Origin: Climacium dendroides
Lineage: Eukaryota > Streptophyta > Bryopsida > Hypnales > Climaciaceae
Assembly: GCA_950106755.1 (NCBI GenBank)
Contig: OX467092.1
Coordinates: forward strand, 5,146,001 to 5,210,000
Reading direction: 5' to 3'
Length of the DNA stretch: 64,000 nt
The position numbers and the translations under genes were made by a program. Of the stretch, positions 23,501 through 34,070 are shown one piece after another. The notes under the pieces are model-generated. The model ran no database searches. It had not been told where the DNA came from and saw only the letters and a program-made list of their open reading frames with translations. Numbering within the stretch: position 1 is the stretch's first letter; each line of letters starts with the position of its first letter.

Positions 23501-26500
23501 ATGGGGTTTTCGGCACTTCTTCAGTCTTCCGGCATTTGTTGTGTTGGAGGTCCTTCTGGGGTAGATTGCAGCTCATCTGGGTCTCCCTTGTTTGGAAGGC
23601 CTTGGTTACTGCCGGCTCGTTTGAATGCGATTCACATTGATAGGAGATTCGTAGGTATGGGCATCTTCTCGCACTGAATACGAAGTGACTGAGTTATGGT
23701 TTTATATGGAAAGAGTTGGCCTCACTAAGACCTCTCAACTGAAATTGCTGTAACGTTGGAATCACTGTTGTTGTTCAGTTTAGTATCGAGCATTTTAAAT
23801 TATGGGGTTGGTACTAAATTTCGTATTGCAATTGTTTTTTTCCTGCCAACATTGAGTCAAGTGCTGTATATTACACGCAGCTACGCTACAGGAGGCTCTG
23901 TCTCCTGCAGCACTATGTAGCAGTGACTCGCTTTGAGTAAGGGCTTACTCAAATTCTTGACATGTAGCTTTTGCCAATGAAAAGCCTCCTCCACTTTGGT
24001 CCAGAGCCCCAAAGGTAGAGAGGATGCTGAAACCTATTATAGACCTATTTGGGAATATTTAGGTACCAAATTTCACAGGAGATGATGGAAACAGGTGACA
24101 ACTTTTGACAATTCATTAGATCTTTGACAAAAATTGTGGACTGCAAACCTCCTTTTCTGTTACCTTCATATCCTTCGTATATTAAACATGTATGTGCGCG
24201 TCATTGCCTAGACTGAAGGGATAGTATCTTCTTCCTTATAGTGCTGATTTGCATTAGTTTTGGTGATTGTGATTTATCCCAATGGCACATACTTAGATAG
24301 ATAACCTGATTCTCATAGTACTACAGATGGATAGTGATGCAGTGGATTCCCTCAGTGGAAATGAATTGTTTAATAGGCTCACTGCATATGAAATATGCTT
24401 TACACTTGTTTTGAATGTTCTAGATATCCCTGAATTTAGAAGTATTCGAATTTCATGTTGTGGGTTTAGAGGGAGATGTAGTCCTTGACTCCAATGAGGT
24501 GGAATGACAGTGGCAGCTGTGCGAAATGAATTTAGAGGGCAAGAGAAGAAGGAAGAGGAGAAGCAGAAGAATCAGTTGCTGGGAGTAGCGTCTGCATCCA
24601 TCGGCTTCAATACGGTCCTTCTCATGTCCGTTACCAAGCCTGTAAGTGTAGTTTCTGTGCCCATTACCAATGTACCGTTTTGCCCAATCGAGGTTTTGGT
24701 AAAATTGGATTGTTTCAAGAACTTTTGAATGACATCATAAAGAAAATCTTCCTGTAGTTCAAAGGAAGGCCTTCCTATGGTTACTATAAGGAAGCCTCCC
24801 ACTATCATGAGAAGATAGTACACATTTATTACGTTTCATTTGGAGGCCTCCTTACGATCAGGGTGACCTCAACAGGGAGATTTTCCCTTGATCATTGGAT
24901 TCGCTTCAAGATGTTGCTTGAAATTTTCCTGAAACAAGGAATCAACTACGTAGATTTGGTCGTTGCGTTTCATTCAGTTCCCAAGTAGTTGACCATGTGT
25001 CAAACAATCATATACTTATCAAGATTATGTGCCATCAAGTTGTTGTTTTTATCACATATTACATATGCCATCATGCAAAACTAAAGTTTTTCAAGGTTTG
25101 TGCAATAGTGGAAACTAGGAACTAAGAGTCTCCGGGGCGACAGTACTAAATAGGTACTTCTAATGCTAATCTTATTGAAAACCCCTGTTGGCAGCTGTTA
25201 CAATTTAGTAATTACATTCAATATAAATTGCAAAGAGTTTCTTATTGGATTGATTCCATATATTTCATATTCAATTCCAATCCTATTTGTGCATTGATTA
25301 CTGTGCAAATGGTGATATTGCAGGCACTTTCAGTGTCACCACGCAAGGATGGTCCTTACAGCTGGCTGTCACTGCCACTCCTTGCTGTCTGGGGTGCGAT
25401 CCTTCTGAATGCGTTTGTGCAATATAGGATTCTCGAGCGGTTGACATGTCTTCGACGAGAAAGCTCAGGAGGCAGGGTCGATTTCACTCTGAATCAAAGG
25501 GTGGCTGAATTAGAAGAGAATGTTCGGGAGTTTGTCATCACCGCACGGGGGCTGGTGAAACAAGTGGAGAAGCTCGGGGTGCGGTTTCGGGCCACAAAGA
25601 GAACATTGAGGGACCCAATGCAGGAGGTCAGTAATGATTTTTATGAAGTCATTAAGGATTCTAATAATTATTACGTAGTATAATAGTAATTTACAAAGTT
25701 CTTGATCATTTGAGTTGATTTAGTCCTCATGATGAGTTAATGTTAATTCAATACTGAACCATTGAGTAACATTAAATCAACGTAAACTTTACATTAATTT
25801 ATCATTTTATTAGTACTGGTCCTAACCATTCCAATGCTAGCCCAAACAGAAGAACAGTCTTCCAAATTTAATGTCACAAGATCACCATCACCACGCTAGC
25901 AACTTAAGGGAGGCGACCCATTCCCAACTAGGGACTCATTCCCGTCACATTCCCGTCATATAGACTACACTCTTTCCAATCAGCAGGAGAAAGCAGGACA
26001 TTAATTGTGGCACAATCTCCAATGCAGTCGTGGCACATTATGATTGGCTGCAATCTTGGTTGATTTTACAACCAACCTATGGTTGGAAATAGTAAGAATG
26101 TGACCTACATGACAAGAATGTGTCGGACAGAATCTTCAACTAAAAAATTCGTAGTAATTATGTTTTGAGAACTAAAATTCTAGAAAAATATGGAATCCTT
26201 CTAAACTCTATTTCTGTACATGGGAAAATTTCTCCACTCTAGAAAACAACACTCCAAATATGCAAAATTGCGTAATTGGTCGGAAATGGGTCGACCCCCT
26301 TACATTTCCAGATCTAATGTCTTATTTGATTGACATTAAATTACAATTAATAACTTTGTGAATCCAGCAGGGGTTCCTTTGAGATGTACTATATAATCCT
26401 TGCAGTTCCACCTTGTGCTTTTGGAGGTGCTTTGTATGCTTCTGCAGTGACTATCACCATGACATAACCTTGTTTGGCGATTTACAGACTGCAGCAATTG

Positions 26501-27676
26501 CACAAAAGACGTCTGCAATAGCGACCACCCTAGCTCAACGAGGAGACAGGCTAGAAGAGGAGCTGCGGGGATTGCAGCTTGCCCTCCTAGCAATGCAGGT
26601 ACAGCAGCTTCCACGCCCTATAAAATTTCGTCATGAATAATAATTATTGCTCGTTCTGCCTCTTGTTATCGTCTCCAAGGTTGGGTTACGAATTTAAGGT
26701 AGAATATACTCATTTCTTCACTTTCAAGCATCGTATCCAATATGTAGGAGTCTGCTTTCATTGGGACAAACTCAATAGAGATCACTTTGGGTACTACAAC
26801 AGCCAAACTCTCTGGAGATCGAATTGTTTTCTCACTCAAATGTCTGATGGTTTCTGATGCAATCATTCAATGTGATTGCCTTATTTGAAGGGTGTGCAAC
26901 AGTACCCTACATTTCAAGGTGATATAAATAAATAATCAAATGTAGACCACTATCTTAGGGGCAGTAGACAACCGTATTTCCATTTAAGGATCAGTAGCCA
27001 TAGACATTTATCCAAGTCATAATTAGTAAGAAGTCCAACCAAGCGTACCAATTGATGAGTTTCTATTGGAAACAGGATCAGGGCTCTTGACAGTTTGTAT
27101 CCTCTAGCTTAGCAGGACGAGAGTCTAATCAGTAGACATCCTGTTGTTCTGCCACAGGATCATCAAGTGAAGCAGTTGGCTCTCATTTCCCTCGCTCTCA
27201 GAAGGACTCAGAACAAGAACAGCGAAGCTCAAGCTACGAAGCAGCTCTCGAGCTCTGTGAATGGAAGCGGAAGCTCAGGTATCATCAAAACTTCGGCTGA
27301 CACACATGCCCGAGTTGCTGAACCTGCTGCTGCAGTTGCGCAGGATGTTGAAGCACCGAAGAAATCTGTTGATATAGGAACCAGCAGCAATGGCAAATTC
27401 TCCACGGAGGGAAGCCTGTCAAAGATTGATTTCTGGAAGGACTCGGTCACCTCTTCTGCTGTGGTTGAAAAAATGACCGTGGGGTCTCCTGGTGTTGCTG
27501 ACAAGTCCAAGCTCGGCAGCTTTTTTAATGGTCGGACGAGCTCTTCCTCGAACTCTCCTCCTGAAACTAAGACTTCGAATACTCATGAAACTAATACGGA
27601 TTCAGAATCTCAAGTTTTGCCTGAAGCAGAGTACGTCGAACAACCTGACTATGATAGTGATAGTTGGCTTCGATGA
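23501..27676 (+). CDS. Unrecognised protein with probable plastid transit peptide, two membrane segments and coiled coil
   Basis: Five exons (23501-23654, 24511-24641, 25324-25626, 26488-26598, 27158-27676) join in phase to give 405 aa. Residues 1-50 are Ser/Gly-rich with Arg and almost no acidic residues, like a plastid transit peptide ending near VVAAVR. A charged EKKEEEKQK stretch follows. Hydrophobic segments lie at about 74-92 (GVASASIGFNTVLLMSV) and 109-126 (WLSLPLLAVWGAILLNAF). From about 130 to 260 the sequence is heptad-like and charged, consistent with a coiled coil. The C-terminal 150 residues are Ser/Thr-rich and disordered, ending in an acidic tail with Trp near the end. I do not recognise the family; it reads like a plant-specific organelle membrane protein. 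Exon 2 has tandem acceptors (CAG/TGGCAG/), which would add or remove two residues. Intron 4 carries a MITE fragment. Topology and targeting are inferred. Confidence 0.7.
26916..27110. mobile_element. MITE-related fragment in intron 4, GAGGATAC family
   Basis: The right end GTATCCTCTAGCT (27097-27109) matches the terminal repeat of the elements in the neighbouring minus-strand gene. The interior GAGTTTCTATTGGAAACAGGATCAGG resembles, in reverse complement, the interior of the copy at 31326-31676. The left end is degraded (AAGGTGATATA). Confidence 0.5.
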
Positions 27677-28642
27677 CAGTAAGCTGTATCCATCTCCCTG
27701 TAAGTTTTTTAGTTTTAGGGTTTAATTTTAGGATTTAGTTTTTTAGGGTTTAGTTTTTTCATTCTCTACCCCCTTGGAGTGGAGACTAAGAGATGTAGAA
27801 AGTTGTGGTATCCAATGTGAATGTGACATGTGTTGAGAGCATGCTAGGGCCTATCATATCTCATTTTGAAGAAAGAATTATAGGAGTAATCGGTCTTGCC
27901 TTTTCTGAGACTGTCAAGATTATAGGAGTATGATTTTCCAAATTTCAATCTTTGAGGATTGTATGGGGGAGTTGTATTGAGGATTACTGTATGAAAATGA
28001 CAAAATGAAATTATGCATCTCTATTGGAGGTGGACTCTTTTAATTACGTGGAAACTTTTAATTAGCCATTTGTTCACAATTTAAGCATGGACTAATGTGT
28101 TTTGAACTACGAGCTTTTGAACAATGTGGTTGGAGGTTTAGGATATATTTGAGGGATGTTAAAAAATCAAACTTCTATTTGATTTTTTTTGAAACATCTG
28201 AATTAATCTAGACATTACAAATTGCTGTCCTCCATTTGGGATGCCTTTCAATTCTTACTTTGAAATGCTTTTGAATTCTTATTCAACTTGGTAATTTTTT
28301 GAGAATGTTAAGAAGGTATGATTGTATACAATACAATCTTGTTCACTTTCCTTATTCAAAAATTGAAGTTTAGGTCCTATCCACTCAACTCCTCCAACAC
28401 CTGACCATCTTAGTATACTAACCACTTTAATATTGGTACTAAATCCTAAAGAAAGATCTATCTAAACATTAATTGTAAACCAATTGAAAATAATATAATG
28501 AGCACAAAAATGGATTTACGTAATGACAATTATTCAATAATTCTCCTAAATGATTTCTTTTATTATGACTTCTTCAACCATTCAAGCTCACATTTTAGAT
28601 ACCAATGTTTTGACAAGGTCAAAAAGGATATTCATCAAGGTG

Positions 28643-28955
28643 GGGGCTTTCTAGTATTAGATTGCATTAGAATAAAATAATTTGGTTAAAAATTAGCAAC
28701 AAACTGCAAAGTTTTTCACTAAAAAACTTCAAATTAAAGAAAAATCTTGAATGAAATTGCCAAATTGTGGATGAAAATAAAATTATAGATATATAATGTG
28801 TACTAATGTGATATTTATTGTCCAATATGTGGATGAATGTTGAAATTTAGAACACCACTAGAACATTTTATATTGCCTCTTTGATACTTCATAAAAAAGA
28901 AAAAAAGAAAAAAAGATCCTAGTGTTCATACTTTAAAGATGTGCATTATCATAAG
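28643..28955 (+). repeat. Dispersed repeat, family 2 copy b
   Basis: Counterpart of 15036-15340, same orientation, aligned along its length with small indels and an inserted (GAAAAA)-type run near 28895-28915. Confidence 0.8.
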
Positions 28956-29035
28956 CAAAGATCACTCAAGATCCAAGCATGTTCTCCAAAACATGCCCTA
29001 CAAGTCTAGAGAATAAATGCTTGTTTACACGAGTG

Positions 29036-29304
29036 ATGGCCATATTCGTTAAAATGAGACAAAATGGTCATTTTGAGACTTCAACCCTAAAACAATTATA
29101 GTGATTTTATCCTCGAGTCCAAGATAAAATGAGAATGCAACTTTTGAGCATCAAAGGTTCTTATATATATATATATGTATATATATTAATGTATAAAAAT
29201 CTCAAATTATTGAATAATCTCAAAAGTGAATAATTATAACGATTTATCTTCAAGTCGAAGATAAAATTGAGACCACTTTGTCTCATTTTAACAAATATGG
29301 CCAT
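29036..29304. mobile_element. 269-bp MITE with 34-bp terminal inverted repeats
   Basis: Left end ATGGCCATATTCGTTAAAAT and right end inverse ATTTTAACAAATATGGCCAT pair over about 34 bp with two mismatches. Subterminal motifs (GATTTTATCCTCGAGTC versus GATTTATCTTCAAGTC) recur, and a (TA)n run lies in the middle. No clear target duplication. Superfamily not assigned. Confidence 0.7.
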
Positions 29305-29863
29305 TAACTCTCAAATTGAGGACATTGAAATTAGGTCATTGAACTTTAAGAAATCTACCATTTCAACTAACTTCTTATATTTATTGCATATGGTATTTAA
29401 ATAGGATTCCCGAACTTCACCTAACTTTATTATCAATATATTCTTGCAAGATTAAAGAATGAGAGCTCCACAACACACAATAATGGTCATCATTAGACAA
29501 CTTCACTCAACTTTGGGTGATGCATTTTGGGTGATGCACAAGAGACCATATTTCCAACTAATGAAATGGAAGTCACATATTACATCTCGTGGAAGACTCA
29601 ACATCAAAGGCATTCAAGAGCCATAGTTTACATTCACTTGGTATACCATCTAACAAAAAATGTGATGCGATGATCATGAGTTCGTCTTCACATTCAAAGT
29701 TGCACCCTTCAAAAAGGACTAGATACTGCTCAAGAGCCGTGAATCTTGAGAACATTATGGGACATAATGCCAAGTCTAATAATTGTGTACTTTTCACAAA
29801 TGTAAGGGTGTAGGGTTTGCATTATGAGTTATAACACTTTTCTGTCTATCCAATGGAACGGTG

Positions 29864-30013
29864 ACAAATCTGCCTTGAAAACCGGACTTGGCATTATGGA
29901 AGCTTAATAACACTAGTATACAAATATGTGCATACAAATCTGCCTTGAAAACCAGAATTGGCATTATGAGAGCTTAATAACACTAGTATACAATTTCACA
30001 GAAATATGTGCAG
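29864..30013. repeat. 70-bp tandem duplication over the 3' end of the minus-strand gene
   Basis: Two copies start at 29864 and 29934 (ACAAATCTGCCTTGAAAACC) and both contain GCATTATG and AACACTAGTATACAA. The second copy includes the predicted TAG stop (29983-29985) and the preceding GTATAC. The first copy therefore repeats the stop region downstream. The copies differ by about 10 bp of extra sequence. Confidence 0.85.
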
Positions 30014-32771
30014 AGAATAACCTTTGTTGTGCTTCCCAAAAGAGTCACCTCACGCCATGGTGGATTGATTTGCACCTTGCAGCCTACGTCTATTTCGAGC
30101 TCTGCAGCAACTTTAGAGTTGAAGATCACTTGCACCTGGTCCACAATCGAAGATGCCGATGAAGGTTCCATCCACTTTGAAGGTGCCTTTATAACTTGGC
30201 ACTTGCACGTTGTCAACCGGCCCTCTAGAGATTTCTTCGTGACCTGCACCTACATACCACAAAGCAATAAAACTTCTGAAATTTTTAAAAATAAATTAGT
30301 GCCTGTACCAACAAAACCAATAGAGATATTCTGAAAAACGAAGGCAAACATGACACTTTCTTTAAGGGTCCGTTTTTTCAAGATCTTTCTAATTTACAAA
30401 TCTCTATTCACAAGGCGACTTGGAGGTAGACGATACAAAAATTGGCTAATTGTCCATGACCACTATGGAAATGGGGTTGTCTACAAGTGGATACCTTCCA
30501 CTTTGAATTTTCGTAAAAAGAAGTGATGCACAGTGACAAAAAATTTGATCTAAACTGAATTCTGTACTCTTGCTCTCTTCTACCCAAAGTGAACTCTCTG
30601 TAGTTCAATACTGACAGCACATTCCTACAGTGGTTACAATATTTGAATTGATGCAAATAGTATCCTCTACCTTACGTCTCAAGACTTGTTGGTTGATATA
30701 AGCTCCAATAAGCTCCAATGTACAAGCCCTAGACTTCTCCACACACCCAGAAAATCACTTCAAGATCATTGCAGAACCAGCGAAAAAAGAAAGTTTACCT
30801 GAAGAGACTCGAGGGATGTATCAAGGGGCAGTCCTTTAGAAATTTCTGCACATTGTTGTTTCTCCAATTGAATAATCCTTTGTAAGCGAGTAGAATAGTC
30901 TTGATCTACAGGAAATTGTACAGAAAGCAATGGAGAGCTATCAAAAGAGGGAGCTGCCATCAGAGCTTCCTGAAACTGCTCTGAGATTCTGGGCAACGCG
31001 TGCGGCTTTGTGACGGCTGGAGGAGAAATATGAGTCCCCGTCTGAACATTGTCATAGGCTTCGATATCATCCTCTCTGAATGCAAACTTGAGCTCGAGAT
31101 TTGACTCAATTGGTCCTGCACCAAAACATAACGCGTTCACACTAGTACACACAAAAAAAACCCTGGAAATACATATAGTCAACTTGATGCTGTTACGCTA
31201 TGATGATTGACGCCACAGGCTCAATGCGACTGTTGACATGCTCAGTTGAAAAAAACTGGTTACAGTATCAAGGAATACTTGACTCAGCAGTGATAGTTGT
31301 GACAAGTTACTTCAGTTACGACATAAGGTAGAGGATACTTAAACCAATAGCCATTAGGGACCTAATCTCATCTCAGTCTCCTCTTGAACTGATCCCTGTT
31401 ACCACTAGCAACTCGTCTATACATACACTTGGTTGAACATATTAGCAAAATGGTGTAAGCATGACCTGGCTAAAAGTCTATAGCCACTGAACTTTGAATG
31501 AAAATTGGGTTACCTAATGCCACTTGTAGTGGTTCACAACCTCTCACTCTGAAATTGCATAAGAAATTCAAGTACCCAAAGTGGTCTCTCCACAACTCTG
31601 TACTGACCTCCCACAAATCAGACTCCTACATATTGGTTAAAACCCTTCAAGTGACAAAAACAGTATCCTCTGACCTAGGTTCGAAAAGTTGAAGTGACTA
31701 ATGCTTTTAGAGGGGAGAAACAAAATCATCATAGGCAGTCAATTTACAGAAGATATCGTCGTAATACGTACTTTTGCCTTTCTGCCTTAGTTTCGATTTC
31801 TCTTGGATTGAAGCTGGACTATCCCCTTGCAGAAGCTCGTGCAATCTTTGTCCCATAGGCAACACGACCTTGGCCGAGCTTTTCGTCCAATCCTCATGAT
31901 CGCTAGTATCACTGTCCACAGTCTCAGATTCATCATTCCGCAGGGCTTCGGCTCCACCTTCATTCACACGGTGTACTATTGTGAGTTAACATCAAACTCC
32001 AGCAGAGGATAGATACTAAACCCGTTCAGACCTGATCCCGTCTTCTATTGACTGACCCCAGTTACCAACAGGAACTCATCTACTTGTACACTCGAGTGGC
32101 CTTCAATTTGCAAGTTGGTTAAATGATTATGGCCACTCACCTTTAAATGTAAATGAGGTTGTCTACAGTCTCTTCAATAATGGTTAGTTTTAGGTTATCC
32201 ACAAATAAAACTTTGAGTACCGGTAATTATAACTTTCACATACGGTTTCAAATACCGCATTCTTTAGTTCTTTGATTATCTGACAAGCATACAAAAAACT
32301 TGGCCATTATAATAGCAGCAACTCTGCTCATTCAACACTCAACTTGTCGGTAGTTTCTTCAAGAAACATACTGGGTTTCAAGTTTACTTCTTCCATCAAA
32401 CTTTCAAAACGGCATACAAATTTCAAAGAGTTCTGTAGAACAAAATATGCCTTTATAAACAGACCTCCAACGTTGCTGTTCCGCTGAACCCCTTCCTCCA
32501 CATCATGAGAAGACGATCCCTTGTTCTTCGACCCTGATTCTTCCAGAAGGTCCTGGAGACGTTGTGCCATACTTGGGGTTGGGGGGGAAGTGCCAATCCC
32601 CAATCCCAACCGTTGAGCAGGCAGCTTGCTGGTGGGCGATGGAGATCGCTCATCCTGCTCAATGAGCTCTTGGAATCGGTTGGCGAGGGGGATGGGCTCC
32701 GCGTACTTGTTGTGAGGGTAACGGGGCGTTCTCGGAACAGTTCGGAATTTCAACTTGCGAGAATTCGACAT
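29983..32771 (-). CDS. Unrecognised protein with four repeats of a short helical motif; possible SPIDR-like C-terminus
   Basis: Four exons on the minus strand (32771-32465, 31975-31772, 31115-30799, 30243-29983) join in phase to 362 aa. A motif of the form P-x-x-[AGS]-x-[RQ]-[FL]-x-[EDx]-[LA]-[LI] occurs four times: PLANRFQELI (28-37), SMAQRLQDLL (67-76), PMGQRLHELL (142-151) and RISEQFQEAL (213-222). Such spacing in otherwise low-complexity sequence suggests repeated docking sites. An acidic SDTSDHEDW follows residue 123. The C-terminal 86 residues look folded, with IDVGCKVQINPPW and KVILCTYFCE, wording that faintly recalls the SPIDR DNA-repair scaffold family; this is from memory and weak. 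The start ATG lies 14 bp after a triple telobox. All three introns contain related MITEs. The stop sits inside a tandem duplication, next to a possible donor (ATT/GTATAC), so the true C-terminus may be longer. Confidence 0.65.
30424..30672. mobile_element. GAGGATAC-family MITE in intron 3
   Basis: Terminal inverted repeats AGGTAGACGATAC (30424-30436) and GTATCCTCTACCT (30660-30672). Interior motif GGGGTTGTCTAC is shared with the fragment in intron 1. It is 249 bp long, has no coding frame and no obvious target duplication. Confidence 0.7.
31326..31676. mobile_element. GAGGATAC-family MITE in intron 2
   Basis: Left end AGGTAGAGGATAC (31326-31338), right end GTATCCTCTGACCT (31663-31676). Interior CTGATCCCTGTTACCA is shared with the intron 1 copy, and the ACTTTGAATGAAAATTGGGT segment resembles the other copies. 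Length 351 bp. Confidence 0.7.
31995..32260. mobile_element. GAGGATAC-family MITE remnant in intron 1
   Basis: Begins near AGCAGAGGATAGATAC and carries the same ordered motifs as the intron 2 copy (CCTGATCCCG, CCAGTTACCAACAGGAACTC, GAGGTTGTCTAC). The right terminal repeat is not recognisable, so this is a truncated or older copy. Confidence 0.55.
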
Positions 32772-32784
32772 GGTTGCTGATGGG

Positions 32785-32804
32785 AACCCTAAACCCTAAA
32801 CCCT
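32785..32804 (-). promoter_or_regulatory. Triple telobox just upstream of start codon
   Basis: Three contiguous AACCCT(A) units on the plus strand (AGGGTTTAGGGTTTAGGGTT on the gene's strand) end 14 bp before the ATG at 32771. Teloboxes in plants often mark housekeeping or cell-cycle expression; here this is inference. Confidence 0.6.
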
Positions 32805-32900
32805 GAAATACTTAATTTCCTCTCTCATGTGGACGGAGAAGAGACTTGTGTAAAATCCTTCCCATGTAGATTGAATTGAATTCAACGCGGTGGAGTAGCC

Positions 32901-33440
32901 GCAAGCTTGTGGAAATTTTTTGTTGGCCTTCCTCATCACCTTTGCAGATTTTCCTCACGAAATTAAAACAGAACTGTAGCTAATTCTCTGTTATACTAAA
33001 CCCTGATTTTCGAACCAGTTCGTCTTCTTGTATTCAAATCCCCTTAAACTTATGATAAAGTTGAAACAAAAAACAAACTAAAATGTCAGAGCAAGCTCGC
33101 AAATATTTTTTGCCGCACTTCCTCATCACCTTTGCACATTATCCTCACAAAACCAAAAACGGAACAGTAGCTAATTCTCTGATGTACTAAACCCTGATTT
33201 TTGAACCAACTCGTCTTCTTGGATTCAAACCCAAAACTTATGAACCCAACAAACGGAACGTCTGAGCAAGCTCGCTTATAATATTTGCCGCATTTTTTGA
33301 TCGCCTTTGCAGATTATCCAAGCAAAACGAAACAAAATTAAACTGTAGCTAATTCTCTAAACCCTAATTTTGGAGCCAACTCAACTTCTTTGCATCTAGA
33401 TTGTTATTTGATCTTTTTATACCAAGATGAACCCAAAATG
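32901..33440. repeat. Three tandem ~180-bp units carrying teloboxes
   Basis: Units begin at 32901, 33091 and 33266 (GCAAGCTYG). Each contains CYTCCTCATCACCTTTGCA or a variant, GTAGCTAATTCTCT and CTAAACCCT(G/A)ATTTT. The spacing is 190 then 175 bp. Divergence between copies is moderate. The array lies directly upstream of the minus-strand gene's leader. Confidence 0.8.
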
Positions 33441-34070
33441 AAATAGAATCAGCGGCGAACCCACATGAATGTGCAAATGCTGAAAAGAAGAGGAAATCAA
33501 AATCCTAAAAGCCTCAAATCTAAACTAGCAACTAGCAATCTAGATTTCGAGTTACTTATACAATAGGTCCCAATGCTGCAGAGCAACAACATATGTGTAA
33601 CTATTCGAACAAGTGAGAGATTTTCAAAGGAGAGATTCGAGAGTGGGCTTTCAAAGAAGCGAAAAAAAGGAAATGGGAACAAATTGATCGAGTAAAATTG
33701 TACAAGAACAAGCTCCCTAATCACACACTCTGTAATCGCACATTCCACAAAATCAGGTCTCTTGTCCAGTTGTGTGAGTGCATTTAGAAGTTTTGTCCCC
33801 CTTGGTGCCATTAACCTCAATACCATAAATGGATAACTTAAGCATTTCAGCCTCTGGATGATACAATAAATTCATTGAGAAATTGAGCTCAATTTGTGTA
33901 TGAAAACAAGGATGAGGAAGAATGCAAAAAAAAAAAGAATTTTTTTTTCCTGAAGAATGAATATTTTATTCAATAAAAATGTGATTTTTTCATTGGGACC
34001 CATTCTTGTCTCATAGTCATACTACTAAAATCATAAGTCCCTTCGTAATATCACAAATGCTATCATTAAT

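Larger units (their letters stand above)
27677..29982. other. Intergenic region, no gene seen
   Basis: Starts with the 3' UTR of the upstream gene, containing three (T)TTAGGGTTT motifs at about 27713-27755. Then AT-rich DNA with dispersed repeat family 2 (28643-28955), a MITE (29036-29304) and a tandem duplication beginning at 29864. The minus-strand frame 29573-29797 has no recognisable domain. It might be a further exon of the gene at 29983-32771, but no clean join was found. Confidence 0.5.

Noticed and set aside
29573..29797. 74-aa minus-strand ORF as a further exon of the gene at 29983-32771
   Set aside because: No phase-consistent donor/acceptor pair could be supported and the peptide shows no domain; left open but not annotated.
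32901..33440. CRISPR-like array
   Set aside because: Units are long, diverged and contiguous without spacers in a plant genome; they are ordinary tandem repeats.
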